DNA of 64,000 nucleotides from the NCBI RefSeq assembly GCF_904846285.1, contig NZ_CAJHAD010000002.1, forward strand, positions 124,001 through 188,000, given 5' to 3'. The translations under genes were made by a program, and so were the position numbers. The notes under the pieces were generated by a model. The model was given only the letters and a program-made list of their open reading frames with translations. It ran no database searches and was not told the DNA's origin. The stretch comes from Psychrobacter immobilis (lineage in GTDB: Bacteria; Pseudomonadota; Gammaproteobacteria; Pseudomonadales; Moraxellaceae). This document shows, in pieces, positions 27,637-36,946 of the stretch (positions are counted from its first letter, which is position 1; each line of letters begins with the position of its first letter).

Positions 27637-28566
27637 ATGTTATTTATCGAAACGGATTCGCCGCCCCCATTTTATCAAGATCAGCTCATGCCTCAAAAGC
27701 GTCAACAGTTGGATAAATGGTTTATCAGTCAGCGTAGCCAGTCGTATTATCTTAAGCGCTTTGAGGAGTTTGATAAGCAAGGTTATCTGTCGCCAAAATG
27801 GCACTGGGCGGCGTTTTTTGTGACTTTCCCTTGGCTGCTGTATCGTAAGCGTTATATGGATGCGATTGTTTATAGCGTTGCAGGCTGGTCATTTATCCAG
27901 CTTAATGTGGCGCTGGTATTGGTGGCGGTTGAGTTTGTCGCGATGCCGTATATTGCCGAGGCTTACCAGATGGCCATCCGTATCGCTATTGCGGCGCTGA
28001 TTTGGCTATTTTGGTCATTTATGGTCGCACGTTGGACGGACGCTTATTATTACCGCATGGCACGGCGCGAGATTGCTGATGCTATCAATGATTATCCGCG
28101 CGATGAAGCAGCTCAAAAAGTACATTTGCAAAAAGAAGGCGGGGTCAGCTTATTTGGCTTGGGTTTAGGCTTTGGATTTTTTGCTTTTGCGTTAATGGTA
28201 ATAAAGGTGCAGTTTTTACCCATTGTCGCCAAGCCCAAAGAAAATGAAGTGTTGTTTGATACCTACGATACCGCTAAAACAGCACAAAATCGTGTGGCGC
28301 TGACGTATCGGCAAACGGGGCAGTGTCCACTTAATCTGCCTTTAGATATGGGCACGCAGCAAGTAAATATTGCTGTCGATACCAAAGCTGCGGGCGTGGC
28401 AAACACCGATTGCGCAGTCATTGCCACCATTCAAAACGTTAAGTTTCCATTACGTTATTTAAATGAGCAGACACTAGTTTTTTATCATGTGCCCGATAGC
28501 GATAATTGGCGCTGTATGACCTCGCTAAATAAAAGACAAGCGCCTCAAAGCTGTATTGAAGATTAA
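27637..28566 (+). CDS. DUF2628 membrane protein
   Basis: The motif RFEEFDKQGYLSPKWHWAAF (about residues 46-65), followed by FPWLLYRKRYMDA and paired hydrophobic segments (about 84-105 and 112-130), is that of DUF2628 membrane proteins. After a charged stretch another membrane segment (about 168-190, FGLGLGFGFFAFALMVIKV) anchors a C-terminal ~110-residue domain with conserved cysteines (QTGQCPL, NTDCAVI, WRCMTS), probably periplasmic. Function unknown. AAGG precedes the ATG. Confidence 0.7.
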   Translation: MLFIETDSPPPFYQDQLMPQKRQQLDKWFISQRSQSYYLKRFEEFDKQGYLSPKWHWAAFFVTFPWLLYRKRYMDAIVYSVAGWSFIQLNVALVLVAVEFVAMPYIAEAYQMAIRIAIAALIWLFWSFMVARWTDAYYYRMARREIADAINDYPRDEAAQKVHLQKEGGVSLFGLGLGFGFFAFALMVIKVQFLPIVAKPKENEVLFDTYDTAKTAQNRVALTYRQTGQCPLNLPLDMGTQQVNIAVDTKAAGVANTDCAVIATIQNVKFPLRYLNEQTLVFYHVPDSDNWRCMTSLNKRQAPQSCIED

Positions 28567-28590
28567 TTGATTATTAAAAGTAAATAGTGG

Positions 28591-30477
28591 TTAGTTTTTA
28601 GAGTCAGCAGTCAGATCATCTTTTCCATCGGCGGGTGTTGATTGGCTTTTTAGCGCGTCATAAAAATCGCTTAAATCCATTTTACGGGCTTTATCGATAT
28701 CTTCATCAAATAAACTCTCAAGCTCAGCTATGGCTGATTGTGCCGATTCAATCATACTGGCTTCATCGTCATAAATCGCTTGCTGGCGTTCAATCAAGTC
28801 GTCGTCATAATCACGAAAGGTTTGGACGGTTTCGCGTGCTTTTTCTGGTGAGATACCGAGTAGCTGTAGCGATTCACGCGACATATCTAAAGACGATAAG
28901 TAGGTTTCACGCCAAATATGACGCACGCCGACTTCACGTAAACGGTAATAATGCTGGCGGTCACGGGCGCGCGCTAAGACAATCATATCGGGATAGTTTT
29001 TACGCAAATATTGAGCGGTGGTGATAGAGCGCTCCACATCATCGATGGCGAGAATAAAGACGCGTGCTTTTTTGATACCAGCGGCGCGTAGTATCTCGGG
29101 GTTTTTTGGATCGCCATAATAGACTTGGTTACCAAATTTACGCACGAAATCAACGCGATTTGCCGAGCGCTCAATCGCCGTAAATTCGATATTGTGCATA
29201 CGCAGCACGCGACCGATAATCTGACCGACACGCCCAAAACCGGCAATAATGACCTGATGCTCATCGTCGGGAATCGTATCGTATTCGCGGCTTGGTTTGC
29301 TTTTAGCAAATAGTGGCTCACCGATTTTTTCTAATAGTAAAAATGCCAGTGGCGTGAGTGCCATGGATATGGTGACGATAAGGTTTAGGGTATTGGCAAG
29401 TTCAGGGAGCAAGACGTTCTGCGCTGTGGCCACACTGAATAACACAAAGGCAAATTCACCACCTTGCGCAAGGGTGACGCCCAAGCGGATACTGGTTGGC
29501 CAGCGATTACCAGATACTTTTGCAATAGCGGTAATAACACCAAATTTAATCATCATCAACGCCATGGCACAGCCGATGATAAAAATGGGCTTTGCTAAAA
29601 TGAGTTTAACATCGGTGAGCATACCGACCGACATAAAGAACAGTCCTAGTAGTAGCCCTTTAAACGGCTCGATACTGGCTTCTAATTCGTGACGATACTC
29701 AGAATCGGCTAGCAAAACCCCAGTTAAAAATGCACCCAATGCCATCGATAGACCAATTTGCCCCATCAAAATAGACACACCCATGACGATAAATAAGGCG
29801 ACGGCGGTTAAGAGTTCTGATGCGCCACTGGATGCCACAAACTTAAAGAAAGGTCGGATGATATAACGGCTGGCAAAGATAAGTCCGGCAAAAACCGCAA
29901 AAACCTTAGCAAAATAAATCAAATCGTAGCTTTGTTGGCGTACCCCTGACAAGAACGGAATGACCGCTAACAAAGGAATAACGGCAATATCTTGGAATAA
30001 TAAGATCGTAAAGGCTTCGCGGCCATGAGTACTAGAAAGCTGCTGTTTTTCCGTCAGGATTTGCAGCACAAAAGCAGTCGATGACAGTGCAAGACCGAAA
30101 CCAACGATAAAAGCGGTATCAAGTGGCAAGGTAAAAAACTGGTGCAACAGCCACATTAATAGCGTACCAGTCAAACCAACTTGTAAGCCACCAAGGACAA
30201 ATATTGAACGCCGTAGTGCCCATAAGCGCGAGGGTTGCAGCTCAAGGCCAATAATAAATAGCAGCATGACCACGCCGAACTCAGAAAAATGTAATAAGCT
30301 TTCCGCATCGCCTGCGACATCTAAACCACTGGGGCCTAATATCAGACCGGTAATCAAATATCCCAACACCGTCGCAATACCGAAACGCTTGCCCAGAGGT
30401 ACAAACAGCAGCGCTGCTCCTAAGAAAATCGTAGCTTGTAACATTAAATTTGGTGAGCCGGCGGCGGCAGCGAGCAT
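28591..30477 (-). CDS. KefB/KefC-type cation:proton antiporter (CPA2) with RCK domain
   Basis: The first ~385 residues are a CPA2 transporter with about 12 membrane segments; family landmarks are GLILGPSGL, FGLALSSTAFVLQIL and LAQGGEFAFVLFSVA. A cytosolic TrkA-N (RCK) domain follows with the nucleotide loop VIIAGFGRVGQIIGR near residues 405-419 and VYYGDPKNPEILRAAG. The last ~100 residues are charged and helical. Such proteins export K+ (or exchange K+/Na+ for H+) in response to thiol adducts or NAD(H). No kefF/kefG-like partner gene is adjacent, so glutathione gating is not established. AAGGA precedes the start. Confidence 0.9.
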   Translation of the reverse strand: MLAAAAGSPNLMLQATIFLGAALLFVPLGKRFGIATVLGYLITGLILGPSGLDVAGDAESLLHFSEFGVVMLLFIIGLELQPSRLWALRRSIFVLGGLQVGLTGTLLMWLLHQFFTLPLDTAFIVGFGLALSSTAFVLQILTEKQQLSSTHGREAFTILLFQDIAVIPLLAVIPFLSGVRQQSYDLIYFAKVFAVFAGLIFASRYIIRPFFKFVASSGASELLTAVALFIVMGVSILMGQIGLSMALGAFLTGVLLADSEYRHELEASIEPFKGLLLGLFFMSVGMLTDVKLILAKPIFIIGCAMALMMIKFGVITAIAKVSGNRWPTSIRLGVTLAQGGEFAFVLFSVATAQNVLLPELANTLNLIVTISMALTPLAFLLLEKIGEPLFAKSKPSREYDTIPDDEHQVIIAGFGRVGQIIGRVLRMHNIEFTAIERSANRVDFVRKFGNQVYYGDPKNPEILRAAGIKKARVFILAIDDVERSITTAQYLRKNYPDMIVLARARDRQHYYRLREVGVRHIWRETYLSSLDMSRESLQLLGISPEKARETVQTFRDYDDDLIERQQAIYDDEASMIESAQSAIAELESLFDEDIDKARKMDLSDFYDALKSQSTPADGKDDLTADSKN

Positions 30478-30553
30478 CTGGAATCCTTAGCAGTAACGAT
30501 AAAGTAAGCAGTACAACAGGGTAGCTCAATAATCAAAAAATTTTGAACATAGT

Positions 30554-31258
30554 TTATTTCTTATGGTAAATCTTCCATACGCCATTATCTGCCAGCGGAT
30601 TACTATAAGCATCGTTACGGCGCTTACGCGGCGTCTGGCGGCTATCGACGATTTTAAAATCGGGTAGAGCATGAACGATAAGCCCAGTGCGATAAAAGCG
30701 CACGCGCTCAGGCTCTAGCATCTCACCTTTGTTATCACGGCAAAATACATACGCGCGCAAATCGATAAATTCACGATGTGCTACCAAACGCGCCTCATCA
30801 TCATTATCAAATACGGCGCTTATACGCGCAATTTCATCAGCGCTGTAATTGCCACATTTATCAGTAAGCGTGCCGACCGAACCAAAGCTTTTGGATTCTT
30901 TAGCCCGGGTCTTGGTCAGATGCAGCCTTTGCACATGATAGATAAATTGCGGTATCTCAAGGCTGGCTGGTAGTGGTAGATAATCGGGCGGTAGATTGGC
31001 AGCAGGATAAAACGCCATAGCGCGCTCAAGCAGATTATGCCAACGCTGCTGATAGGCTTGGACTTCGGCTAAATTACCTTCATAAATCGGCATATCACGA
31101 ATTTGACGCAAAATATCAGGCGGAAACTGCTCATCTCGAAAGCTGGCAATATCTTCTTGCAACGTTGATAGTAATGTTTTGGCATGTTTTTTACCCTCGC
31201 TTGAGATAGGGTCATCAATGTAGCTAGGAGCAACGAAAGGAGCTGAGCGTCTCGACAT
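30554..31258 (-). CDS. Hypothetical protein, 234 aa
   Basis: I do not recognise it. It is soluble, with no signal peptide or membrane segment. The N-terminal ~100 residues look helical (SSEGKKHAKTLLSTLQED, LAEVQAYQQRWHNLLERAM), then Pro-rich AANLPPDYLPLPASLEIP, then a mixed domain with EARLVAHREFIDLRAYVFC and LEPERVRFYRTGLIVHALPD. The basic C-terminus ends KIYHKK. It is 76 bp upstream of the antiporter gene on the same strand and may be co-transcribed with it. Confidence 0.6.
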   Translation of the reverse strand: MSRRSAPFVAPSYIDDPISSEGKKHAKTLLSTLQEDIASFRDEQFPPDILRQIRDMPIYEGNLAEVQAYQQRWHNLLERAMAFYPAANLPPDYLPLPASLEIPQFIYHVQRLHLTKTRAKESKSFGSVGTLTDKCGNYSADEIARISAVFDNDDEARLVAHREFIDLRAYVFCRDNKGEMLEPERVRFYRTGLIVHALPDFKIVDSRQTPRKRRNDAYSNPLADNGVWKIYHKK

Positions 31259-31462
31259 GGCAGAAGGTCATCAATTGGTTATGAATAAGGGTTTTAAGCC
31301 TTAAGTATACAGAATTTAGATGAAAGATATGGCGACGCGGCAAAATTTCCCATGATTTTTTAACATCCCATTACAATGATAAAAACCCGCGTGATATAAG
31401 CTTATTTAAAATTAGACATTTTTAGTTATCTTTTTTAAGTTTCTTTATTAGGAGCTATTTTT

Positions 31463-31777
31463 GTGAATAATGGCTCAAAATATTTTCCCAATCATAATGA
31501 CTGGCGCAGCTTATTAATAACTTTTGGCAAAATAATCTTAAGTATTATCTGTGTAGGACTGGCACTGCTATTTGGATTTTGGTTGCTAATTGCGTCAAAT
31601 ATGGGACCAGCTTATCTGCCGCATATTATGGACAGTGTACTAGATTTTTGGATTCGCATGACGTTGTTAGGACTTGGGCTAGGTATTTGGTTAATAACAG
31701 CACTTTGGATAATTTATATAATGCTGCGTTATGGTCATCACTTTATAAAGCGTTACTTGATAAAACGTCGCCCATAA
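31463..31777 (+). CDS. Small membrane protein, 104 aa, unknown function
   Basis: The GTG at 31463 has an AGGAG at 31450-31454. The protein has two membrane segments (about residues 18-44, IILSIICVGLALLFGFWLLI, and 66-90, LGLGLGIWLITALWIIYIM) and a basic C-terminus KRYLIKRRP. I know no family. Its last codons form the 5' arm of the downstream terminator stem. Confidence 0.6.
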   Translation: MNNGSKYFPNHNDWRSLLITFGKIILSIICVGLALLFGFWLLIASNMGPAYLPHIMDSVLDFWIRMTLLGLGLGIWLITALWIIYIMLRYGHHFIKRYLIKRRP

Positions 31778-31803
31778 CTGACAAATAGGTAGGCGACGTT
31801 TTA
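31762..31803. terminator. Bidirectional terminator overlapping the end of the small membrane gene
   Basis: AAAACGTCGCC (31762-31772) is complementary to GGCGACGTTTT (31792-31802). The 5' arm lies inside the last codons of the upstream gene (stop at 31775-31777). It separates that gene from the convergent CDF gene and can work on both strands. Confidence 0.8.
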
Positions 31804-31852
31804 ATTAATATTTATATGAAAGATAGGGTTTTTAATATTTAATTTCTTATGC

Positions 31853-33046
31853 TTAATGGTTGTGACCAATATGACTGTTAGCATCAGTCGCCTGCTGTGA
31901 GATATCGCAAACTAAGGCATCGCTATGGGTCTTGGTTTGCGGGTGCGCTAAGCTTTCAACCTGAATGGTCGCATGATGAATATCAAGTTCAAGGAGGCTT
32001 TGCTCTAAATTGGTAATCAAGATACTAGATTCATAAATACTCATTTCGCCATCGACGACCACATGGCAAGATAGGGCGTTGAGACCACTGGTGATACTCC
32101 AAACGTGCAGGTCATGGACTTGTAGTACTTGCGGATGGGCAAGCAATTTGTCCTCGACCTCCACCAGCGATATGCCCTCTGGTGTGCCTTCCATCAAGAT
32201 ATGTACCGAATCACGGACAACGCGGTAACCACTAAATAAAATTAATATGGCGACAATTACCGAGGCCGCCGCATCCGCCCACACCCAACCAAAACTCATC
32301 ATCAAAAGCGCAGCAACGATAGCGGCAACCGAACCCATTAAGTCACTTAGCACATGCAAATAAGCACTTTGCATATTCAGATTGACCGGTGCTTTACCCT
32401 CATTTTTTCCTTGACTGTCCTTGTTACTGCCTGCATGACTGTGACCATGTGCATCTGTGCCACGACTGCCACGGTGCATCAGCCAAGCGACTAAAATGTT
32501 GACCAACATACCAATGGTGGCAACGATAAGCATGCCTTGGGTCGCAATTTCAGGCGGCGAATTGAAGCGCTTAATTGCCTCATAAAAAATCATGATGGCA
32601 ATAATAACCAATGTCGCGCCATTGACCGTCGCCACTAAAATCTCAAAGCGTTTATAACCAAAGGTTTTTTGATGCGTGGCGGCTTTTTCACCAATTTTAA
32701 ATGCCATTAACGTCGCGCCAAGGGCCACCGCGTCACTGAGCATATGACCCGCATCAGACAGCAGCGCCAAACTACCAGTAAGCCAGCCGCCGATGGCTTC
32801 GACAAACATATAGATAGTAATAATGATAAAACTAAACAGCAAAGTACGCTGATAGCCTTTGGTATCGCGAGGTGCAACCGTCTGTTCTAGGTGCTCATCG
32901 TGGTCGTGATTGTCTTGATTATCATCAGTATAACTGTCTTTACTATAATGACCTTCTGCATCCTTTTGACCGTGCTTATGGTTATCAGCCGCAGCATTCT
33001 CATGAGAATGGTCATGTTTTTCAGGTTTTGGGTGGTTTTGATTCAT
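31853..33046 (-). CDS. CDF-family heavy-metal efflux protein (CzcD/ZnT-like)
   Basis: Cation diffusion facilitators export Zn2+, Co2+ or Cd2+ in exchange for protons across the inner membrane. Six membrane segments are visible, with the metal-site motifs SDAGHMLSDAVAL (HxxxD in helix 2) and HVLSDLMGSVAAI (helix 5), typical of zinc-type CDFs. A His/Asp-rich N-terminus (~55 residues with many His) and a His-rich loop (GHSHAG) between helices 4 and 5 are metal-chelating features. The cytosolic C-terminal domain carries VHDLHVWSITSG. No metal sensor gene is adjacent. Confidence 0.92.
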   Translation of the reverse strand: MNQNHPKPEKHDHSHENAAADNHKHGQKDAEGHYSKDSYTDDNQDNHDHDEHLEQTVAPRDTKGYQRTLLFSFIIITIYMFVEAIGGWLTGSLALLSDAGHMLSDAVALGATLMAFKIGEKAATHQKTFGYKRFEILVATVNGATLVIIAIMIFYEAIKRFNSPPEIATQGMLIVATIGMLVNILVAWLMHRGSRGTDAHGHSHAGSNKDSQGKNEGKAPVNLNMQSAYLHVLSDLMGSVAAIVAALLMMSFGWVWADAAASVIVAILILFSGYRVVRDSVHILMEGTPEGISLVEVEDKLLAHPQVLQVHDLHVWSITSGLNALSCHVVVDGEMSIYESSILITNLEQSLLELDIHHATIQVESLAHPQTKTHSDALVCDISQQATDANSHIGHNH

Positions 33047-33256
33047 AACAACACTCAGGATGATAGAAGGTGAAATGGATGGTTTATAAAGCTGTGCTTG
33101 CTGAGCATAAACCAGACAGACATAAAGAATTTAGCACATTTAATAAAGGCTTGCTGTATTTAGGCGGTAAAAGAGGAATGACCGATTTTGAAAAGCATTC
33201 TTTAGTGACGGCAAGCTATAGAGTAGTAGTTGGGCTTAAAGAGTAATAGTTGGAAG

Positions 33257-35554
33257 TTACCAGCCAACAGGGTCAATATCCAAGGTGAGCTTAAGATATT
33301 TGGCGCTTGGCAGAGCAAGGACAGGTTGCCACCAATGATTTAATACTCGATGCAATTGCTGTCTGTCTTTGCCTAACAGCAGCAATTGCACGTGGTAGCG
33401 ACTGTTCTTTTTACTCATCGGCGCATCGATAGGACCGAGGACAGCAAGATTATGACCATTTGGCAAAATGGCAATCGCATCTTTAAGGGCTTGCGTCGTG
33501 GCGGCAAGGGTTTTGCCTTCACAGCGTATCAAGGCAGCATAACTATGAGGCGGCAAGCCCATCATTTTACGCTCTTGTAATAGCTCGCGAGCAAATGACA
33601 GATAACCATCTTTTACCAATTTTAATAACAGTTCATTATCGGGTTGCAGTGTTTGAATGAGTACGCGCCCCGATTTATCACCGCGACCGGCACGTCCTGC
33701 TACTTGAATCATTAATTGTGCGGTATGTTCTGGCGAGCGAAAATCGGCGGATAAAAAACCACGATCAGCATTGGGTAAACAAACCAAGGTAACATTAGGG
33801 AAATGATGACCTTTGGCGACCATTTGCGTACCGACTAAGATGGCAGGCTTGCCTTCATTAATACGCTGATAGATATTTTCCCAGCTGTCTTTACGTCTGG
33901 TGGTATCGCGATCGATTTGGATAATGGGATACAGCGCTTTACTGGTTTGCGGATTGGCAAAAATCGCATGCAAGTTTTCGCTGAGTCTTGTCGTCCCCAT
34001 TCCTTTGGCATCCAAATTTTGACTGCCACAATCAGGGCAAACCGTTGGAATATAAGCTTGCCAATCGCAGTGGTGGCATTTTAAATAGGAGCTGCTTGAA
34101 TAGGAATTAGATTGCGATTTGCTATTATAATGAACCGTTAAATGCGCGTCACAGCGCGGACAATCTGCTTGCCAGCCGCAAGCTTCGCATAGCAAAACTG
34201 GCGCATAGCCACGGCGATTTAAAAATATTAATACTTGATCGCCTGCTTCTAGCGTTTGCCGTATTGCACCAATCAGCGCATCGGTCAGACCGGTATCATA
34301 GCGTGCGCCTGCGTCCGTCGTTTGTTGATGCGTACTTTGCAAGCGTGCATCAATCAGCTGCATGCTGGCAAGCTTGGCATTACCGGGGCGAGTTTGCAGT
34401 TGACACTCTACCAGCTTGCCATCATCGACCAGTTTTAAATGTTCAAGAGAAGGGGTAGCGGTACCAAGTACAACAGGGATATTGGCTTGTAATCCACGAT
34501 AAAGCGCCACGTCGGCGGCATGATAGCGCAACGTATCTTGCTGCTTATAAGAGCCATCATGTGCTTCATCCACGACAATTAAGCCCAAATCTGCAAAAGG
34601 ATATAGTACCGCTGAGCGCGTTCCAATGATGATTTGCGCATGACCGGTACGGCAATCTTGCCAGCCTTGCAAGCGATGGGTATTGTTCATACCGGAATGT
34701 AGCAAGACAATATGAGCCGCAAAACGACTGGCAAAGCGCGCGCGCGTCTGCGGCGTCAGTCCAATCTCTGGTACTAATATCAATACTTGCTTGCCGGCTT
34801 CTAAGACTGCTTGCATCGCCTGCAAGTAGACTTCGGTCTTACCACTACCGGTAATACCGTTTAATAAAAACCCCGTATATTGCTTAGCTTCATGAGCAGC
34901 AATAATCGCGGTAACGGCAAGCTCTTGCTCTTCATTAAGCTCAAGTGGCATGGTTGCCAATTTAACAGGAGCAGGTGCTTGTTTGTTTTGAATATAGCGC
35001 TCGATAAGGCCTTTTTCTTCTAACGCTTTTAAAAAACTGCGCTGCATCCCTTCTAACAGCAAAATATCTTCACTAGCGCCGTGCTCGCCGTGTAGTTTAA
35101 GCATATCAAATTGTTGCTTTTGCTTTTTTGCATTGGCGCGAAAGTCGTCGTCGTTTACATGTGGCAAAATTCGCCAATGGGTAATCAGTAAATCCAGCGG
35201 CTTACCTTGGCGAACGAGAGTTGGCAACATAACGGCCAAGACGTCACCGAGTGGATAGTGATAATAGCGCGCCAGCCAATGCGCCAGCTTTAGCATACTG
35301 GTATCCAAAATAGGCTCAGCATCTAAGCATTTATTGATAGGTTTGAGCTTATTGAGGGGTACGTCGCTATCTGTTGCAGCAATATGAGCAATGACGATAC
35401 CGATTAAGGTTTGACGACCAAAGGAGACTTCGACACGGCTACCAATAGGCGGTATATGAGTTGAAGTGCCGTTTGGCAAAGCGCTGCTATATGCTGGCAA
35501 GCTATAGTCAAATACCCGATAAAGGGGCACAGGTAGCGCAACTTGTAGCAACAT
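33257..35554 (-). CDS. priA: Primosomal helicase PriA
   Basis: PriA restarts collapsed replication forks. From the chosen start the protein opens LLQVALPVPLYRVFDYSLP, the 3'-DNA-binding domain. Walker A GITGSGKTEVYL lies near residues 228-239, the DEAH box VVDEAHDGSYKQQD follows, and two zinc-binding clusters appear as CEACGWQADCPRC and CHHCDWQAYIPTVCPDC. C-terminal ADRGFLSADFRSPEHTAQL completes the helicase core. I use the ATG at 35554 (765 aa); the longer frame adds 28 hydrophobic residues unlike PriA. No strong ribosome site precedes this ATG. Confidence 0.96.
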   Translation of the reverse strand: MLLQVALPVPLYRVFDYSLPAYSSALPNGTSTHIPPIGSRVEVSFGRQTLIGIVIAHIAATDSDVPLNKLKPINKCLDAEPILDTSMLKLAHWLARYYHYPLGDVLAVMLPTLVRQGKPLDLLITHWRILPHVNDDDFRANAKKQKQQFDMLKLHGEHGASEDILLLEGMQRSFLKALEEKGLIERYIQNKQAPAPVKLATMPLELNEEQELAVTAIIAAHEAKQYTGFLLNGITGSGKTEVYLQAMQAVLEAGKQVLILVPEIGLTPQTRARFASRFAAHIVLLHSGMNNTHRLQGWQDCRTGHAQIIIGTRSAVLYPFADLGLIVVDEAHDGSYKQQDTLRYHAADVALYRGLQANIPVVLGTATPSLEHLKLVDDGKLVECQLQTRPGNAKLASMQLIDARLQSTHQQTTDAGARYDTGLTDALIGAIRQTLEAGDQVLIFLNRRGYAPVLLCEACGWQADCPRCDAHLTVHYNSKSQSNSYSSSSYLKCHHCDWQAYIPTVCPDCGSQNLDAKGMGTTRLSENLHAIFANPQTSKALYPIIQIDRDTTRRKDSWENIYQRINEGKPAILVGTQMVAKGHHFPNVTLVCLPNADRGFLSADFRSPEHTAQLMIQVAGRAGRGDKSGRVLIQTLQPDNELLLKLVKDGYLSFARELLQERKMMGLPPHSYAALIRCEGKTLAATTQALKDAIAILPNGHNLAVLGPIDAPMSKKNSRYHVQLLLLGKDRQQLHRVLNHWWQPVLALPSAKYLKLTLDIDPVGW

Positions 35555-35636
35555 AAAAGGGCTTCGCAGTCTTATCAGGTGAATAGGGAATAACAATAAA
35601 AATGGCGATATGGATATAGATAGATAAATAAAGACC

Positions 35637-35664
35637 AATAAGCTTAGCAGATGCTAAGCTTATT
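35637..35664 (-). terminator. Perfect 13-bp palindrome between ridA and priA
   Basis: AATAAGCTTAGCA (35637-35649) and TGCTAAGCTTATT (35652-35664) are exact complements around two bases. On the minus strand the tail is only moderately T-rich (TTGGTCTTTATTT), so it may be a weak terminator for ridA or a protein-binding palindrome. Confidence 0.5.
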
Positions 35665-35713
35665 ATTACTTTTCACATAAAACCGTAGAGCTTAATAAAG
35701 CTCAATAGCCGTC

Positions 35714-36094
35714 TTATTCAATATACATAATAGATTCAATTTCAACCACGCCGCCTTTAGGTAGTGCGGCGACTTGTACGGCTGCGCGGGCAGGGTATGG
35801 CTCGCTTAAGTTAGCGACGAATACTTCATTTAACGCCGCAAAGTCATTTAAATCGGTTAAGGAGACGTTGAATTTGACCACATCATTTAAGCTGCCGCCA
35901 GCTGCTTCACAAATGGCTTTGATATTCTCAAATACTTGCTTCGCTTGCGCTTCAAAACCTTCTTTTAGCTCCATAGTATCAGGGTCAAAACCCAACTGAC
36001 CTGAAATATAAACAGTATTACCCACTTTTACTGCTTGTGAATAGGTGCCAACGGCGGCTGGGGCTTTATCGGTTTGAATAGTTTGACGAGTCAT
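35714..36094 (-). CDS. ridA: RidA-family enamine/imine deaminase
   Basis: RidA hydrolyses reactive 2-aminoacrylate and related enamines released by PLP enzymes. The 126-residue length, AVGTYSQAVKVGNTVYISGQ, the signature AGGSLNDVVKFNVSLTDL and PARAAVQVAALPKGGVVEIE (with the substrate-binding Arg) are canonical. AAGGATATCAT precedes the ATG. It follows spoT on the same strand, the usual neighbour in Pseudomonas-type genomes. Confidence 0.95.
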   Translation of the reverse strand: MTRQTIQTDKAPAAVGTYSQAVKVGNTVYISGQLGFDPDTMELKEGFEAQAKQVFENIKAICEAAGGSLNDVVKFNVSLTDLNDFAALNEVFVANLSEPYPARAAVQVAALPKGGVVEIESIMYIE

Positions 36095-36253
36095 ATGATA
36101 TCCTTATGATATTCTTTAATGTTTATTTGGTTGAAAAGTTAGCAATAACTTTTAGGCGGCGTTAAACGCTTAAAATTAAATACATAGGCTGAAGCCTAAC
36201 GTTTAAAAGGTATAGATAAAAGATATGGATTTTAACATTTATTTTAACTGCTT

Positions 36254-36946
36254 TTATAATTGATATAGCCGGATAATATTAGGGAATCCGAGTAGCGAGC
36301 GGAGTTCGCGAATACCTTGCGCTAAATGATTGCGACTACGTACCACGATATGAATAATGGTATCGCTGCTACGCACGTCGACCTTTTCGACCCCGATATT
36401 TAACTGGCGCAAATGATAAATGACTTCACTGATTTGTTCATCACTTAAGGCGATTGAGAGCTTAAGATAAGCGGGGAAACGAACTTTACTACCATGTTCT
36501 TCTGAGTTGCTTTGCTTAATTGCTTTATCATTGCGCCAGCGTAATTGGATGACCTGATAAGGGTTGTCTTTACGGATATCGTCTAATGAAAAGCATTTAT
36601 GGCGATGGACAACCAAACCATGACGGGATAAATGACCGACGATAGGGTCGCCATAAATGGGGTGACAGCAATTGGCAAAATCAAGCTCGACGCCTGAAGC
36701 ATTGACAATCAGTTGCTGGGGTTGAGTCATATCATCAACGCTCTCTTGCGATTGAATATCACAAACTTCATCACTAAACAAACGTGTAACCACCAATTGT
36801 GGCAGGAGTGTACCTGAGCTTATCTGTTCAAATAGCGCCGATTTTTCAGTCAGTCCGCGCCATTCGATGAGGTTTTTCCAATCACTCTCACTTAAATCAT
36901 CGAGGCTTTTCTGATACGTTTTTAATGCTCTATCTAAGGCTTGCAT
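36254..36946 (-). pseudogene. spoT: C-terminal part of SpoT (regulatory CC and ACT domains), out of frame with the N-terminal part
   Basis: This frame holds the C-terminal third of SpoT: the helical linker MQALDRALKTYQKSL, the conserved-Cys region VELDFANCCHPIYGDPIVGH, and an ACT domain (LKLSIALSDEQISEVIYHL to the end). Its ATG at 36946 lies inside the end of the N-terminal frame and has no ribosome site. A one-base change would fuse the two into one ~730-residue protein spanning 36254-38442. As recalled, E. coli SpoT aligns without gaps across the junction if the missing base is restored, which favours a recent one-base deletion or sequencing error over a designed overlap. Confidence 0.8.

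Noticed and set aside
36934..36946. Programmed -1 frameshift as the explanation of the spoT split
   Set aside because: The junction has no X-XXY-YYZ slippery heptamer and no downstream pseudoknot that I can see; a plain indel is simpler.
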